A stretch of DNA of 64,000 nucleotides from JAYUJH01 sp043765375 (GTDB lineage: Bacteria > Pseudomonadota > Alphaproteobacteria > Rickettsiales > UBA998): NCBI GenBank assembly GCA_043765375.1, contig JAYUJH010000041.1, positions 1 through 64,000 on the forward strand, given 5' to 3'. Every line of letters begins with the position of its first letter. The first letter of the stretch is position 1. The translations under genes and the position numbers were made by a program. The notes below the pieces were generated by a model. That model had not been told where the DNA came from. It made no database searches and saw only the letters and a list, made by a program, of their open reading frames with translations. Of this stretch, positions 18,505 to 25,716 are shown one piece after another.

Positions 18505-19179
18505 TTAATCGCTGATGACATAACCAGAACCACGCACAGTTTTGAGCAATGGCTTAGGGAAGTCATCATCAACTTTGCGACGCAAACGGCTAATATGCAC
18601 ATCAATCACATTTGTTTGTGGGTCAAAATGATAATGCCAAACATTTTCCAGCAACATAGTTCGGGTGACGATTTGTCCTTTATTACGCAATAAATATTCT
18701 AGCAGGCTGAACTCCCTCGCTTGAAGATTGAGTTTTTTGCCCCCTCTTGTCACTGAGCGAGAGAGCAAATCCATCTCCAAATCACCAACTTCCAGTTTTG
18801 TTAATGCCTCGCCATCACCTTTATGGCGGCGAATTAATGCTTCAACCCGTGCGAGCAATTCAGTGAATGCGAATGGCTTAACAAGATAATCATCACCACC
18901 AGCTTTCAAACCTTGCACCCTATCATCAACTTCCGAAAGCGCGCTTAAAATAATGATTGGTGTGGTATTTCCAGCCCCTCGCAGGGTTTTCAAAATGGTT
19001 ATTCCATCAATCGTTGGTAGCATACGGTCTAGGATAATTATCGGGTAATCATTAGTGGTTGCCATTAGCAATCCATCTTTGCCATCATGCGATATATCAG
19101 GCGAATGCCCTGATTCTCGCAAGCCTTTGGCGATATATTCCGCTACATCTTTTTCATCTTCAATAATTAAAATCCGCAT
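18505..19179 (-). CDS. OmpR/PhoB-family response regulator
   Basis: The 224-residue protein has a receiver domain with acidic residues in IIEDEKD, phospho-acceptor Asp51 in IIILDRMLP and Lys in YLVKPF, followed by a winged-helix DNA-binding domain (about 128-222; LLEYLLRNKGQIVTRTMLLE, ending RTVRGSGYVISD). It resembles the copper- or stress-type regulators of this family, but the target genes cannot be deduced. It is first in a unit regulator-kinase-ABC-HlyD, so control of the exporter is a reasonable inference. Confidence 0.95.
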   Translation of the reverse strand: MRILIIEDEKDVAEYIAKGLRESGHSPDISHDGKDGLLMATTNDYPIIILDRMLPTIDGITILKTLRGAGNTTPIIILSALSEVDDRVQGLKAGGDDYLVKPFAFTELLARVEALIRRHKGDGEALTKLEVGDLEMDLLSRSVTRGGKKLNLQAREFSLLEYLLRNKGQIVTRTMLLENVWHYHFDPQTNVIDVHISRLRRKVDDDFPKPLLKTVRGSGYVISD

Positions 19180-19212
19180 ATTCCCTCATTATACTTATAT
19201 ATATATCAAAAA

Positions 19213-20010
19213 TTAACTTTTCATGCGCCAACCAATTGCGAATAAATGCTGCACCAGCAACCATAAACCCGTATTAATGCACAACATTATTATAATTCCT
19301 ATATTGATATTGCCGTCACTATGCCCTGTCATTGCAAACCTAAACCCGTCTATCATATAGAAAAATGGATTATATAAGCTGATATTTCGCCATGTTTCAG
19401 GCAGGCTTTGAATGGAATAAAAAGTGCCAGAAAGAAACGAAAGTGGGGTGATAATGTAGTTAGTGAAAGCTGCTAATTGATCAAACCCACTTGCATAAAC
19501 TCCGCCAAGCATTCCAAGCGAGGCAAGCATCATACTCGCTGTTATCACATAGAATATTGCAAGTGGAATGCTGTGAATGCTAAGTGGAACAAATATATAT
19601 ACCCCAATCATCACGGCGATTCCCACCATTAATCCACGGGTAATTCCACCCGCAACAATCCCTAAAGTTATCTCCCAACCTTTCAGTGGTGGCATCAGAT
19701 AATCAATAATTACCCCTTGGATTTTACCTAATATTAACGATGATGAAGAATTGGCAAATGAGTTCTGCACCACTGCCATCATAACCAGCCCCGCTGCCAC
19801 AAATTGGCTAAACGGCATTCCCGCAACCATGCGTTTATCCCCGCCTAATGCTAAGGTTAGCACAGCAAGGAATAACAAAGTTGTTACAACGGGAGCAATT
19901 ATTGTTTGATTCCACACCTTCATGAACCGCCAAGTTTCCCTGCGATAAACCGTCCAAACTCCCAACCAATTTGCCCCTGCGCTGATATTATGCTGCATGT
20001 TGTTTGCCAT
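19213..20010 (-). CDS. ABC-2 type transporter permease
   Basis: The 265-residue protein has about six hydrophobic segments and the ABC-2 membrane layout (WRFMKVWNQTIIAPVVTTLLF, ASMMLASLGMLGGVYASGFDQLAAFTNYIITPLSFLSGTFY near the C-terminal half). The latter matches the conserved TPLxFLSGxF signature of polysaccharide or drug exporters of this class. ATG 20010 is preferred: it lies 4 bp after the upstream gene's stop, whereas an in-frame start at 20073 would overlap that gene by about 60 bp. No ATPase partner lies next to it, which is unusual because the two are normally adjacent. Confidence 0.9.
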   Translation of the reverse strand: MANNMQHNISAGANWLGVWTVYRRETWRFMKVWNQTIIAPVVTTLLFLAVLTLALGGDKRMVAGMPFSQFVAAGLVMMAVVQNSFANSSSSLILGKIQGVIIDYLMPPLKGWEITLGIVAGGITRGLMVGIAVMIGVYIFVPLSIHSIPLAIFYVITASMMLASLGMLGGVYASGFDQLAAFTNYIITPLSFLSGTFYSIQSLPETWRNISLYNPFFYMIDGFRFAMTGHSDGNINIGIIIMLCINTGLWLLVQHLFAIGWRMKS

Positions 20011-20014
20011 AAAG

Positions 20015-20416
20015 TTACTTAAACCCAAGCTCTTCAGGTGAAAAATAAAAATAAACCGTATGTTTTTCTCCATCTGAAAGATAAACTTGTTTCTGACCTT
20101 TTATTTCTTTTGAATGTAATTCCAAAGAGCCATCTCTTTTTAATTTCCAATCTTTATTGATTGTAACCTTAGCTCCTTTGATTAAGCCAGCACGAACTCC
20201 TTGAAGAAAAATATTTTCAATTTCTTCGTCTATTCCTTCAGATAATTCATTAAAAAGTGAAGCGTTTATTTTTTCTTTTATTTTTGCAATTGCGTCCTTA
20301 AATCTTTCAGAAGGACTATAACCAACAATTCCAACAATATCTAAATCATTTTCAAATGTGCTTATTGCTTTTTCTAATGTTTTAGACGAACCCTTCATTT
20401 CATGATAATTATTCAT
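20015..20416 (-). CDS. Unknown 133-residue soluble protein
   Basis: I do not recognise a family. The product has no signal peptide or membrane span. It opens with a helical region (about 8-85: YSPSERFKDAIAKIKEKI, NELSEGIDEEIENIFLQGV) and ends with a lysine-rich beta region (VTINKDWKLKRDGSLELHSKE, then YLSDGEKHTVYFYFSPEEL). Composition is normal for a real protein. It sits between gap and the ABC-2 permease on the same strand, ending 4 bp before the latter, so it could be translationally coupled to the permease. The predicted helical start plus beta end would fit a small regulator or antitoxin-like protein, but nothing specific supports that. Confidence 0.7.
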   Translation of the reverse strand: MNNYHEMKGSSKTLEKAISTFENDLDIVGIVGYSPSERFKDAIAKIKEKINASLFNELSEGIDEEIENIFLQGVRAGLIKGAKVTINKDWKLKRDGSLELHSKEIKGQKQVYLSDGEKHTVYFYFSPEELGFK

Positions 20417-20443
20417 ATCTTTTTCCCATTAATTTAATTTTAA

Positions 20444-21466
20444 TTATGCTGCACGTTGTTTACTCAATTCGTCACTTAAATATCTCGCAACTTCAAGCAT
20501 TCGGCAGCTAAATCCCCACTCATTATCATACCATGATGCAATGCGCCCAAGTTTGCCACCAATCACATAAATGGAACTTAAATCCACAATGCTGCTGTTA
20601 GGGTTATGGGTGAAATCTATTGATACTAGCGGTTCATCACAAACTGAAAGCACGCCTTTCATTGCACCATTTGCCGCTTTGATACATGCTTCTTTGATAG
20701 CCTCAACACTGATTGGCTTAACCGCATTAAATGTCAAATCCACGATGGAAACGTTTGGGGTTGGCACACGAATTGCCGTTCCGTCTAGCTTGCCGTTTAA
20801 TTCAGGTAGCACCGCCCCTAAAGCTTTAGCAGCTCCCGTTGATGTTGGAATCATGGACATTGCGGCAGCCCTTGCACGGCGCAAATCTGCATGTCCCGCA
20901 TCAACGATATTTTGGTCATTCGTATATGAATGAATTGTCGTCATAAAACCGCTTTCAATTCCGAATGTATCATTCAATATTTTTGCCAGTGGTGCTAGGC
21001 AATTGGTGGTGCATGAACCATTGGAAATTATCAAATCATTTGCTGAAATTGTCTGATGATTAACGCCATAAACCACTGTTTTGATATCATCTTTGGCGGG
21101 AGCTGATAAAATCACCTTTTTTGCTCCACCAGCGAGGTGCAGTTTCAATTTCTCTGCGTCAGTGAATAACCCTGTGCATTCCAGCACAATATCCACCCCG
21201 AACTTATCCCAACCAATATCAGCGGGATTGCGTTGTTGCGTCACGGCGAAAGTTTGCCTGCCAAACGTTATTTCATCACCCTTATGTGAAACTCCACCAT
21301 TAAATCTGCCATGAACTGAATCATATTTCAACAAGTGAGTTAGGCTCTCAATTGGAGCTAAATCATTAACCGCAGCTACTTTAATATCGTTATAGCCCTG
21401 CTCTTCCAATGCGCGCAAAACGCTTCTGCCAATTCTACCAAGTCCATTAATTCCAATCGTTACCAT
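20444..21466 (-). CDS. gap: Glyceraldehyde-3-phosphate dehydrogenase, type I
   Basis: This central glycolytic/gluconeogenic enzyme oxidises glyceraldehyde-3-phosphate with NAD(P). ATG 21466 has an AAAGGA ribosome site and gives a 340-residue protein that begins MVTIGINGLGRIGRSVLRA; longer in-frame starts add only leader-like sequence. The catalytic cysteine lies in SNGSCTTNCLAPL, with the His in TTIHSYTNDQ, and SWYDNEWGFS near the C terminus. tkt, often its neighbour in alphaproteobacteria, is 2 kb away on the other strand. Confidence 0.96.
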   Translation of the reverse strand: MVTIGINGLGRIGRSVLRALEEQGYNDIKVAAVNDLAPIESLTHLLKYDSVHGRFNGGVSHKGDEITFGRQTFAVTQQRNPADIGWDKFGVDIVLECTGLFTDAEKLKLHLAGGAKKVILSAPAKDDIKTVVYGVNHQTISANDLIISNGSCTTNCLAPLAKILNDTFGIESGFMTTIHSYTNDQNIVDAGHADLRRARAAAMSMIPTSTGAAKALGAVLPELNGKLDGTAIRVPTPNVSIVDLTFNAVKPISVEAIKEACIKAANGAMKGVLSVCDEPLVSIDFTHNPNSSIVDLSSIYVIGGKLGRIASWYDNEWGFSCRMLEVARYLSDELSKQRAA

Positions 21467-21608
21467 GATTTTTTCCTTTATTACAAATATATTTATGAAC
21501 ATCATTACAACATTTTGCAAAGTAGTTCAACTGCTATAACCAAGTTATACATAGAATTATAAAATTATTTTGATTGTATTTTTGCACAAATGTTTTAAGT
21601 GATATTTT

Positions 21609-21908
21609 ATGGATAATATAGTTGAATTAATCACTGAACCCTTTGCACCGCCAACTCGTGATGCACCACGCATCAAACAAAAGATAATATTGCCGCAAAC
21701 TTTGCAAAACCGCATTGCAGCGAAATTATTACCAATTGAGAATTGTTGCGGTTCAGGTTGCAGGAAGTGTAATTATGGCAGGTGGCTCAAGGCGGAAAAC
21801 CGCAACTGGGTTACGCTGTTTCATGAAATCACCAAGCGCACCCCTCCGTGGATATGGTTGATATTAGTTATATGTTCATTTATATTGGGGTTGGTTTGTG
21901 GTGGATAA
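21609..21908 (+). CDS. Small membrane protein with CCGSGCxxC (oxidoreductase-like) motif
   Basis: The 99-residue product has a soluble N-terminal part containing ENCCGSGCRKCNYGRW (about 44-59) and one C-terminal membrane helix (about 80-98, WIWLILVICSFILGLVCGG). The CCGSGCxxC cluster is the hallmark of the short oxidoreductase-like domain (Pfam Oxidored-like), found in small uncharacterised bacterial and mitochondrial proteins; a metal- or redox-binding role is presumed for that family, not proven. Its stop overlaps the glyoxalase II start by 11 bp, so both are likely made together. Confidence 0.75.
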   Translation: MDNIVELITEPFAPPTRDAPRIKQKIILPQTLQNRIAAKLLPIENCCGSGCRKCNYGRWLKAENRNWVTLFHEITKRTPPWIWLILVICSFILGLVCGG

Positions 21909-22698
21909 TTATTATATTCATCATTTAAGCAACGAATATACGCTTTTACAAATTGATGTCCAGAACTCGTTGCGCAATTATAATTATCTATTGCATAATA
22001 ACACGCAAAATATGACCATTGCGATTGATCCAACAAATGGCGCAATCACTGACATTGCTTTGAAACATCATAATTGGGGCTTGCATGAGATATGGCTAAC
22101 GCACCACCATAATGATCATATTGGTGGGGTGAATCAATTGGTGCAGAATTATGGTTGCATGGTGATGGGCAATGCTGCTGATGCGCAACGTTTGCCTCCG
22201 CTTAACTGCCCAATTAATGCTGAACAATTTTCATGGTGCGGGCTTGATGTGAGTGTGTTGCAACTTGATGGGCATACAATTGGACATATTGGCTATCATA
22301 TTCCAGCACTAAACTTGTTATTTGCGGGAGATGTGATTTTTTCACTTGGTTGTGGGCGAGTATTTGAGGGGACGCACAGCCAAGCATATCAATCATTGCA
22401 AAAAATTGCTGCCCTTCCGCCTGAAACAATATTGTGCATTGCGCATGAATATACACTAGACAACGCATATTTTGCTTTGCATGTGGAGGCGGAAAATATT
22501 TTGTTGCATAATGGAGGATTGCGTAATGTTTCATTGCAACAGCGGGTGGAAAATGTGCGGGAATTGCGGGCTGCCAAGCAACCAACCGTGCCTTCATTGC
22601 TGGAGTTGGAACTGGCAACAAATCCATTTTTGCGTGTTGATAATGTGGAGGATTTCACGATTCTACGGCAGTTGAAAGATAGCTTCCAACGCTCGTGA
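21898..22698 (+). CDS. gloB: Hydroxyacylglutathione hydrolase (glyoxalase II)
   Basis: This metallo-beta-lactamase-fold enzyme hydrolyses S-D-lactoylglutathione to D-lactate and glutathione, the second step of methylglyoxal detoxification. The metal motif THHHNDH is at 68-74, with further ligands in DGHTIGH, LLFAGDVIF and IAHEY. The C-terminal glyoxalase II domain ends PSLLELELATNPFLRV, the substrate-binding signature. The 266-residue length is typical. The start is GTG 21898 inside the end of the upstream gene, an overlap of 11 bp. Confidence 0.93.
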   Translation: MVDNYYIHHLSNEYTLLQIDVQNSLRNYNYLLHNNTQNMTIAIDPTNGAITDIALKHHNWGLHEIWLTHHHNDHIGGVNQLVQNYGCMVMGNAADAQRLPPLNCPINAEQFSWCGLDVSVLQLDGHTIGHIGYHIPALNLLFAGDVIFSLGCGRVFEGTHSQAYQSLQKIAALPPETILCIAHEYTLDNAYFALHVEAENILLHNGGLRNVSLQQRVENVRELRAAKQPTVPSLLELELATNPFLRVDNVEDFTILRQLKDSFQRS

Positions 22699-22740
22699 AT
22701 TATGTGGAGTTGGAGTTGGTTCACCTGGATTTTGGAGTTC

Positions 22741-22764
22741 GTCATACCAGCGGAGGCTGGTATC
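22741..22764. repeat. Palindromic ATACCAG/CTGGTAT dispersed repeat
   Basis: Downstream of gloB the sequence GTCATACCAG, six bases, CTGGTATC forms a short palindrome. The same half-sites recur at 25451-25516, 32583-32804 and 37577-37625, always between genes, so this is one copy of a dispersed repeat family. Confidence 0.75.
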
Positions 22765-22820
22765 TAAGATTTATAAATCATGTAACACTAGTTTGTGAAT
22801 TGAAATGCAGGCAAAAAAAT

Positions 22821-22846
22821 AAGGTAGCCCTTTGGGGGACTACCTT
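22821..22846 (-). terminator. Rho-independent terminator of the small charged-protein gene
   Basis: Read on the minus strand, a stem formed by AAGGTAG with a C/G-rich inner part pairs across a four-base loop with CTACCTT and is followed by a run of seven T in eight bases. It lies 26 bp past the stop of the gene at 22873-23073 and fits intrinsic termination. Confidence 0.8.
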
Positions 22847-22872
22847 AAACCATAATCGTCAATCCTTATAGC

Positions 22873-23073
22873 TTACGCTTTAGGATCAACTTTTTCTTTT
22901 TCTTTTTCTTTTTCTGGTGGATCCCCTGTTGGATTTTCCTGCGTTACTCGGTGAGATTCTACTTTTTCTTGGTGAGACTCCACTTTTTCTTGAGTGGAAT
23001 TGAAATCGGTCTTAAACTCTTCTCCGTCCGCGCTAGTATTTGTATCACTTCCTTGACCAATCTTTGTTGACAT
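22873..23073 (-). CDS. Small, highly charged low-complexity protein, probably iron-regulated
   Basis: The 66-residue protein is almost all Glu, Lys, Thr, Ser, Asp and Pro, with no membrane span, and is predicted disordered. It contains a doubled QEKVESH segment (two 21-bp units at 22950-22991) and an EKEKEKEK tail made by a 6-bp x4 repeat (22891-22914). No family is recognised. Evidence that it is a real gene: a perfect AGGAGG ribosome site before ATG 23073, an intrinsic terminator just downstream, and a near-consensus Fur box 66 bp upstream. It may be a small stress or iron-limitation protein; the function is unknown. Confidence 0.7.
   Translation of the reverse strand: MSTKIGQGSDTNTSADGEEFKTDFNSTQEKVESHQEKVESHRVTQENPTGDPPEKEKEKEKVDPKA
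22891..22914. repeat. 6-bp x4 simple repeat (TTTTTC)
   Basis: Four perfect TTTTTC units encode the alternating Glu-Lys tail of the small protein at 22873-23073. Such a perfect hexamer array could change copy number without a frameshift. Confidence 0.85.
22950..22991. repeat. 21-bp x2 tandem repeat
   Basis: Two adjacent 21-bp units (each beginning GGTGAGA and ending ACTTTTTCTT) differ at two positions and encode the duplicated QEKVESH segment of the small charged protein. Confidence 0.85.
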
Positions 23074-23139
23074 AATAAAAACCTCCTAAAGGTTTCTAAT
23101 TTTATTCGTAACCGTAACCGAAAATAACTTGTGCCTGTT

Positions 23140-23158
23140 GATAATGAAAATCATTATC
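23140..23158. promoter_or_regulatory. Near-consensus Fur box
   Basis: GATAATGAAAATCATTATC matches the classical 19-bp Fur consensus GATAATGATAATCATTATC at 18 of 19 positions and is nearly palindromic. It lies 66 bp upstream of the small charged-protein gene (minus strand) and 180 bp upstream of tkt (plus strand). The nearer small gene is the more likely target. In alphaproteobacteria Fur-family members can respond to manganese or iron, so the metal is not certain. Confidence 0.75.
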
Positions 23159-23338
23159 AAATGATGGCGAAGACAAAGTTATAAAAATACTTTACCCCTC
23201 CCCCCTCGTTAATGTCAATGTAATTAATATTAAGATTATGTGACAGGAGTTTCTCATCAAAAATAGCTTTGCATAGTTTGTTGTTTCTGTTATTAATTAT
23301 GGTGATATTTTAACTTATATTTCAAAGACAAAATAACA

Positions 23339-25375
23339 ATGCAGCAATCAGCCAATGACACTCAAAATAATGCCACTCAAAATAATTCTCCTGCATCAAA
23401 AGCCATATCAGATATGACGCTCGCCAACGCCATTCGCGCGCTTAGTATGGACGCTGTGCAAGCGGCGAATTCGGGTCACCCCGGTATGCCAATGGGTATG
23501 GCTGATGTGGCAAGTATTTTGTGGCGGGAATTTTTGCACCATAACCCCGCTAATCCCAACTGGGCAGGGCGGGATAGGTTCGTGCTTTCGGCTGGTCATG
23601 GCTCAATGCTGCTATATTCGCTAATGTATCTAAGTGGTTATGCGGACATCACCCTTGATGAGATTAAAAACTTTCGCCAAATGGGAGCAAAAACTTGCGG
23701 TCACCCTGAATATGGCGTGGCAAGCGGGATTGAAACAACGACGGGCCCCCTCGGGCAAGGCTTGGCAAATGCGGTGGGAATGGCTCTCGCAGAACGTATG
23801 ATGAACGCTCAATTTGATGATATATGTGATAATTTCACCTATTGCATCGTGGGTGATGGCTGTTTGATGGAGGGTATCTCGCAGGAAGCAGCGTCTTTTG
23901 CGGTGCATTTGAAATTGAACAAGTTGATTGTGCTATTTGACGATAATGGAATATCAATTGATGGGGCAACCTCGCTTGCAACATCGGAGGATAATTGCAA
24001 GCGGTTTGAGGCGTTAGGTTTTGCGGTGCAAGCGATTGATGGTCATGATGCAACGGCAATTCGTAATGCGCTGGCTCAAGCACAAAAATCATATAAACCA
24101 TCATTTATTGCTTGCAAAACTACGATTGGTTATGGCGCACCAACCAAGGCGGGGACATCATCAAGCCATGGTTCACCGCTAGGAGAGGCGGAGATTGCGG
24201 GGGCGAAAGCTGCGCTTGGCTGGGGTTACGGAGCGTTTGAAGTTCCCGCTGAAGTGCTGAATGAATGGCGAGTTGGGTTAGCCAAAGGCGCAGAGTTGGA
24301 GGAGAAATGGCAAGCTGCATTTGCAAAATTATCAGATGCTCAACAAACTGAGTTCAAGCGATTGACTGAAGGTGAATTGTCAAATGGCTGGTTGGAGATA
24401 ATGCAGGAAACTAAGGCGAAATGGTTGGCAAATCCGCTGGTGCAAGCAACGAGGCAATCATCGCAGGAGTCGCTTGCAATATTAACTGTGGCAATCCCTG
24501 AATTGATTGGTGGCTCGGCGGATTTAACGGGTTCAAACCTGACTAAAGTATCGCAAACTATAGCATTAAATGCGGATAATTTTGCTGGTCGCTATATCCA
24601 TTATGGCGTGCGTGAACATGCGATGGGTGCAATCATGAACGGGCTTGCGTTATATAGCGGATATATTCCTTATGGTGGGACTTTTCTGGTGTTTAGCGAT
24701 TATATGCGCACGCCAATTCGCCTGAGTGCATTAATGCAAATTGGGGTGATTTATGTGATGACGCATGATTCAATTGGGGTTGGTGAAGATGGTCCAACGC
24801 ATCAACCAATTGAGCATTTAGCATCATTGCGGGCGATGCCAAATGTGAATGTAATGCGTCCATGTGACCGCATTGAAACGCTGGAATGTTGGGAAATTGC
24901 GGTGAAAATGCGCAAAACTCCAAGCATATTGGCACTGACACGGCAAAATCTGCCGCAATTGCGGATTGATGGGTTGGAGAATGCTGTTGAAAATAAATCG
25001 GCTTTGGGTGGCTATGCGTTGCGCACCAGCAATGATGATGTGGCGGTGTTGGTGGCAACTGGTTCAGAGGTGCATTTGGCGGTGAATGCTGCTGATGAGT
25101 TAGCGAAAAATGGCGTGAATGTGCGGGTTATATCCATGCCATGTGTTGAGTTATTTTTGGCGCAACCGCAGGATTATCAAACAAAATTGTTTGGTGAATT
25201 GCCTTGTATTGCGATTGAGGCAGCGAGTTCATTTGGGTGGCATCGTATTATTGGTAGAAATGGGATATGTATTTGTATTGATTCATTCGGGGAATCCGCT
25301 CCTGCGCCAGCGTTATTTGAGCATTTTGGTTTGAGTGTTGCTAACATTATTAGCAAGGTTAAAGGGTTGATATAA
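23339..25375 (+). CDS. tkt: Transketolase
   Basis: This TPP-dependent enzyme moves two-carbon units between sugar phosphates in the pentose phosphate pathway. The 678-residue length is typical. Visible motifs are ANSGHPGMPMGMAD, the TPP motif GDGCLMEGISQEAAS..., KTTIGYGAPTKAGTSSSHG, VREHAMGAIMNGLALY and THDSIGVGEDGPTHQPIEHL. No Shine-Dalgarno sequence is visible before the ATG. A 55-bp hairpin follows the stop closely. Confidence 0.97.
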   Translation: MQQSANDTQNNATQNNSPASKAISDMTLANAIRALSMDAVQAANSGHPGMPMGMADVASILWREFLHHNPANPNWAGRDRFVLSAGHGSMLLYSLMYLSGYADITLDEIKNFRQMGAKTCGHPEYGVASGIETTTGPLGQGLANAVGMALAERMMNAQFDDICDNFTYCIVGDGCLMEGISQEAASFAVHLKLNKLIVLFDDNGISIDGATSLATSEDNCKRFEALGFAVQAIDGHDATAIRNALAQAQKSYKPSFIACKTTIGYGAPTKAGTSSSHGSPLGEAEIAGAKAALGWGYGAFEVPAEVLNEWRVGLAKGAELEEKWQAAFAKLSDAQQTEFKRLTEGELSNGWLEIMQETKAKWLANPLVQATRQSSQESLAILTVAIPELIGGSADLTGSNLTKVSQTIALNADNFAGRYIHYGVREHAMGAIMNGLALYSGYIPYGGTFLVFSDYMRTPIRLSALMQIGVIYVMTHDSIGVGEDGPTHQPIEHLASLRAMPNVNVMRPCDRIETLECWEIAVKMRKTPSILALTRQNLPQLRIDGLENAVENKSALGGYALRTSNDDVAVLVATGSEVHLAVNAADELAKNGVNVRVISMPCVELFLAQPQDYQTKLFGELPCIAIEAASSFGWHRIIGRNGICICIDSFGESAPAPALFEHFGLSVANIISKVKGLI

Positions 25376-25377
25376 GC

Positions 25378-25432
25378 ACTGCGAATGATAATCATTCTCA
25401 TAAATATGGTGAGAATGAGAATCGTTTGCAGT
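25378..25432. terminator. Long hairpin after tkt, containing a Fur-like half
   Basis: Two 23-base arms (25378-25400 and 25410-25432) pair at 19 Watson-Crick and 2 G-U positions around a nine-base loop, starting three bases after the tkt stop and followed by a T run at 25445-25450. It can act as a tkt terminator. The left arm also contains TGATAATCATTCTCA (25386-25400), which matches the 7-1-7 Fur motif at 14 of 15 positions, so a regulatory role is possible. Confidence 0.6.
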
Positions 25433-25450
25433 AATTTTGGGTGATTTTTT

Positions 25451-25516
25451 GATACCAGAGTTTTATTTGTGTTTTTTTGGCTGGTATGACGGCAGAATCA
25501 TAGGGGCTGGTATGAC
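25451..25516. repeat. GATACCAG...CTGGTATGAC dispersed repeat
   Basis: GATACCAG (25451) is followed by CTGGTATGAC (25481) and again by GGGGCTGGTATGAC (25503-25516). These are the same half-sites as in the copies at 22741, 32583 and 37577. Confidence 0.75.
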
Positions 25517-25716
25517 AAAACAAAAAACCACCTCCACACAAAAAACATAATTATAAAAAAACATAATTATGGAAAATATATTTTATACCCTTCCAGCATC
25601 ATTGAAAATATTGTTGATTGATATGCAAGTATTGGTTCTGTTGTGATTTTGCTAGCGTATCAGCGAAGTTATAACACAAGCTAACATGCAAGCATTTTTC
25701 AAAGGGTGAAATATTT

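Larger units (their letters stand above)
25376..25716. other. 341-bp intergenic region without a gene
   Basis: Between tkt and the GTA-type tail gene the region holds the post-tkt hairpin (25378-25432), a repeat copy (25451-25516) and then AT-rich sequence leading to the next start. I see no credible gene and no clear promoter. Confidence 0.7.
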
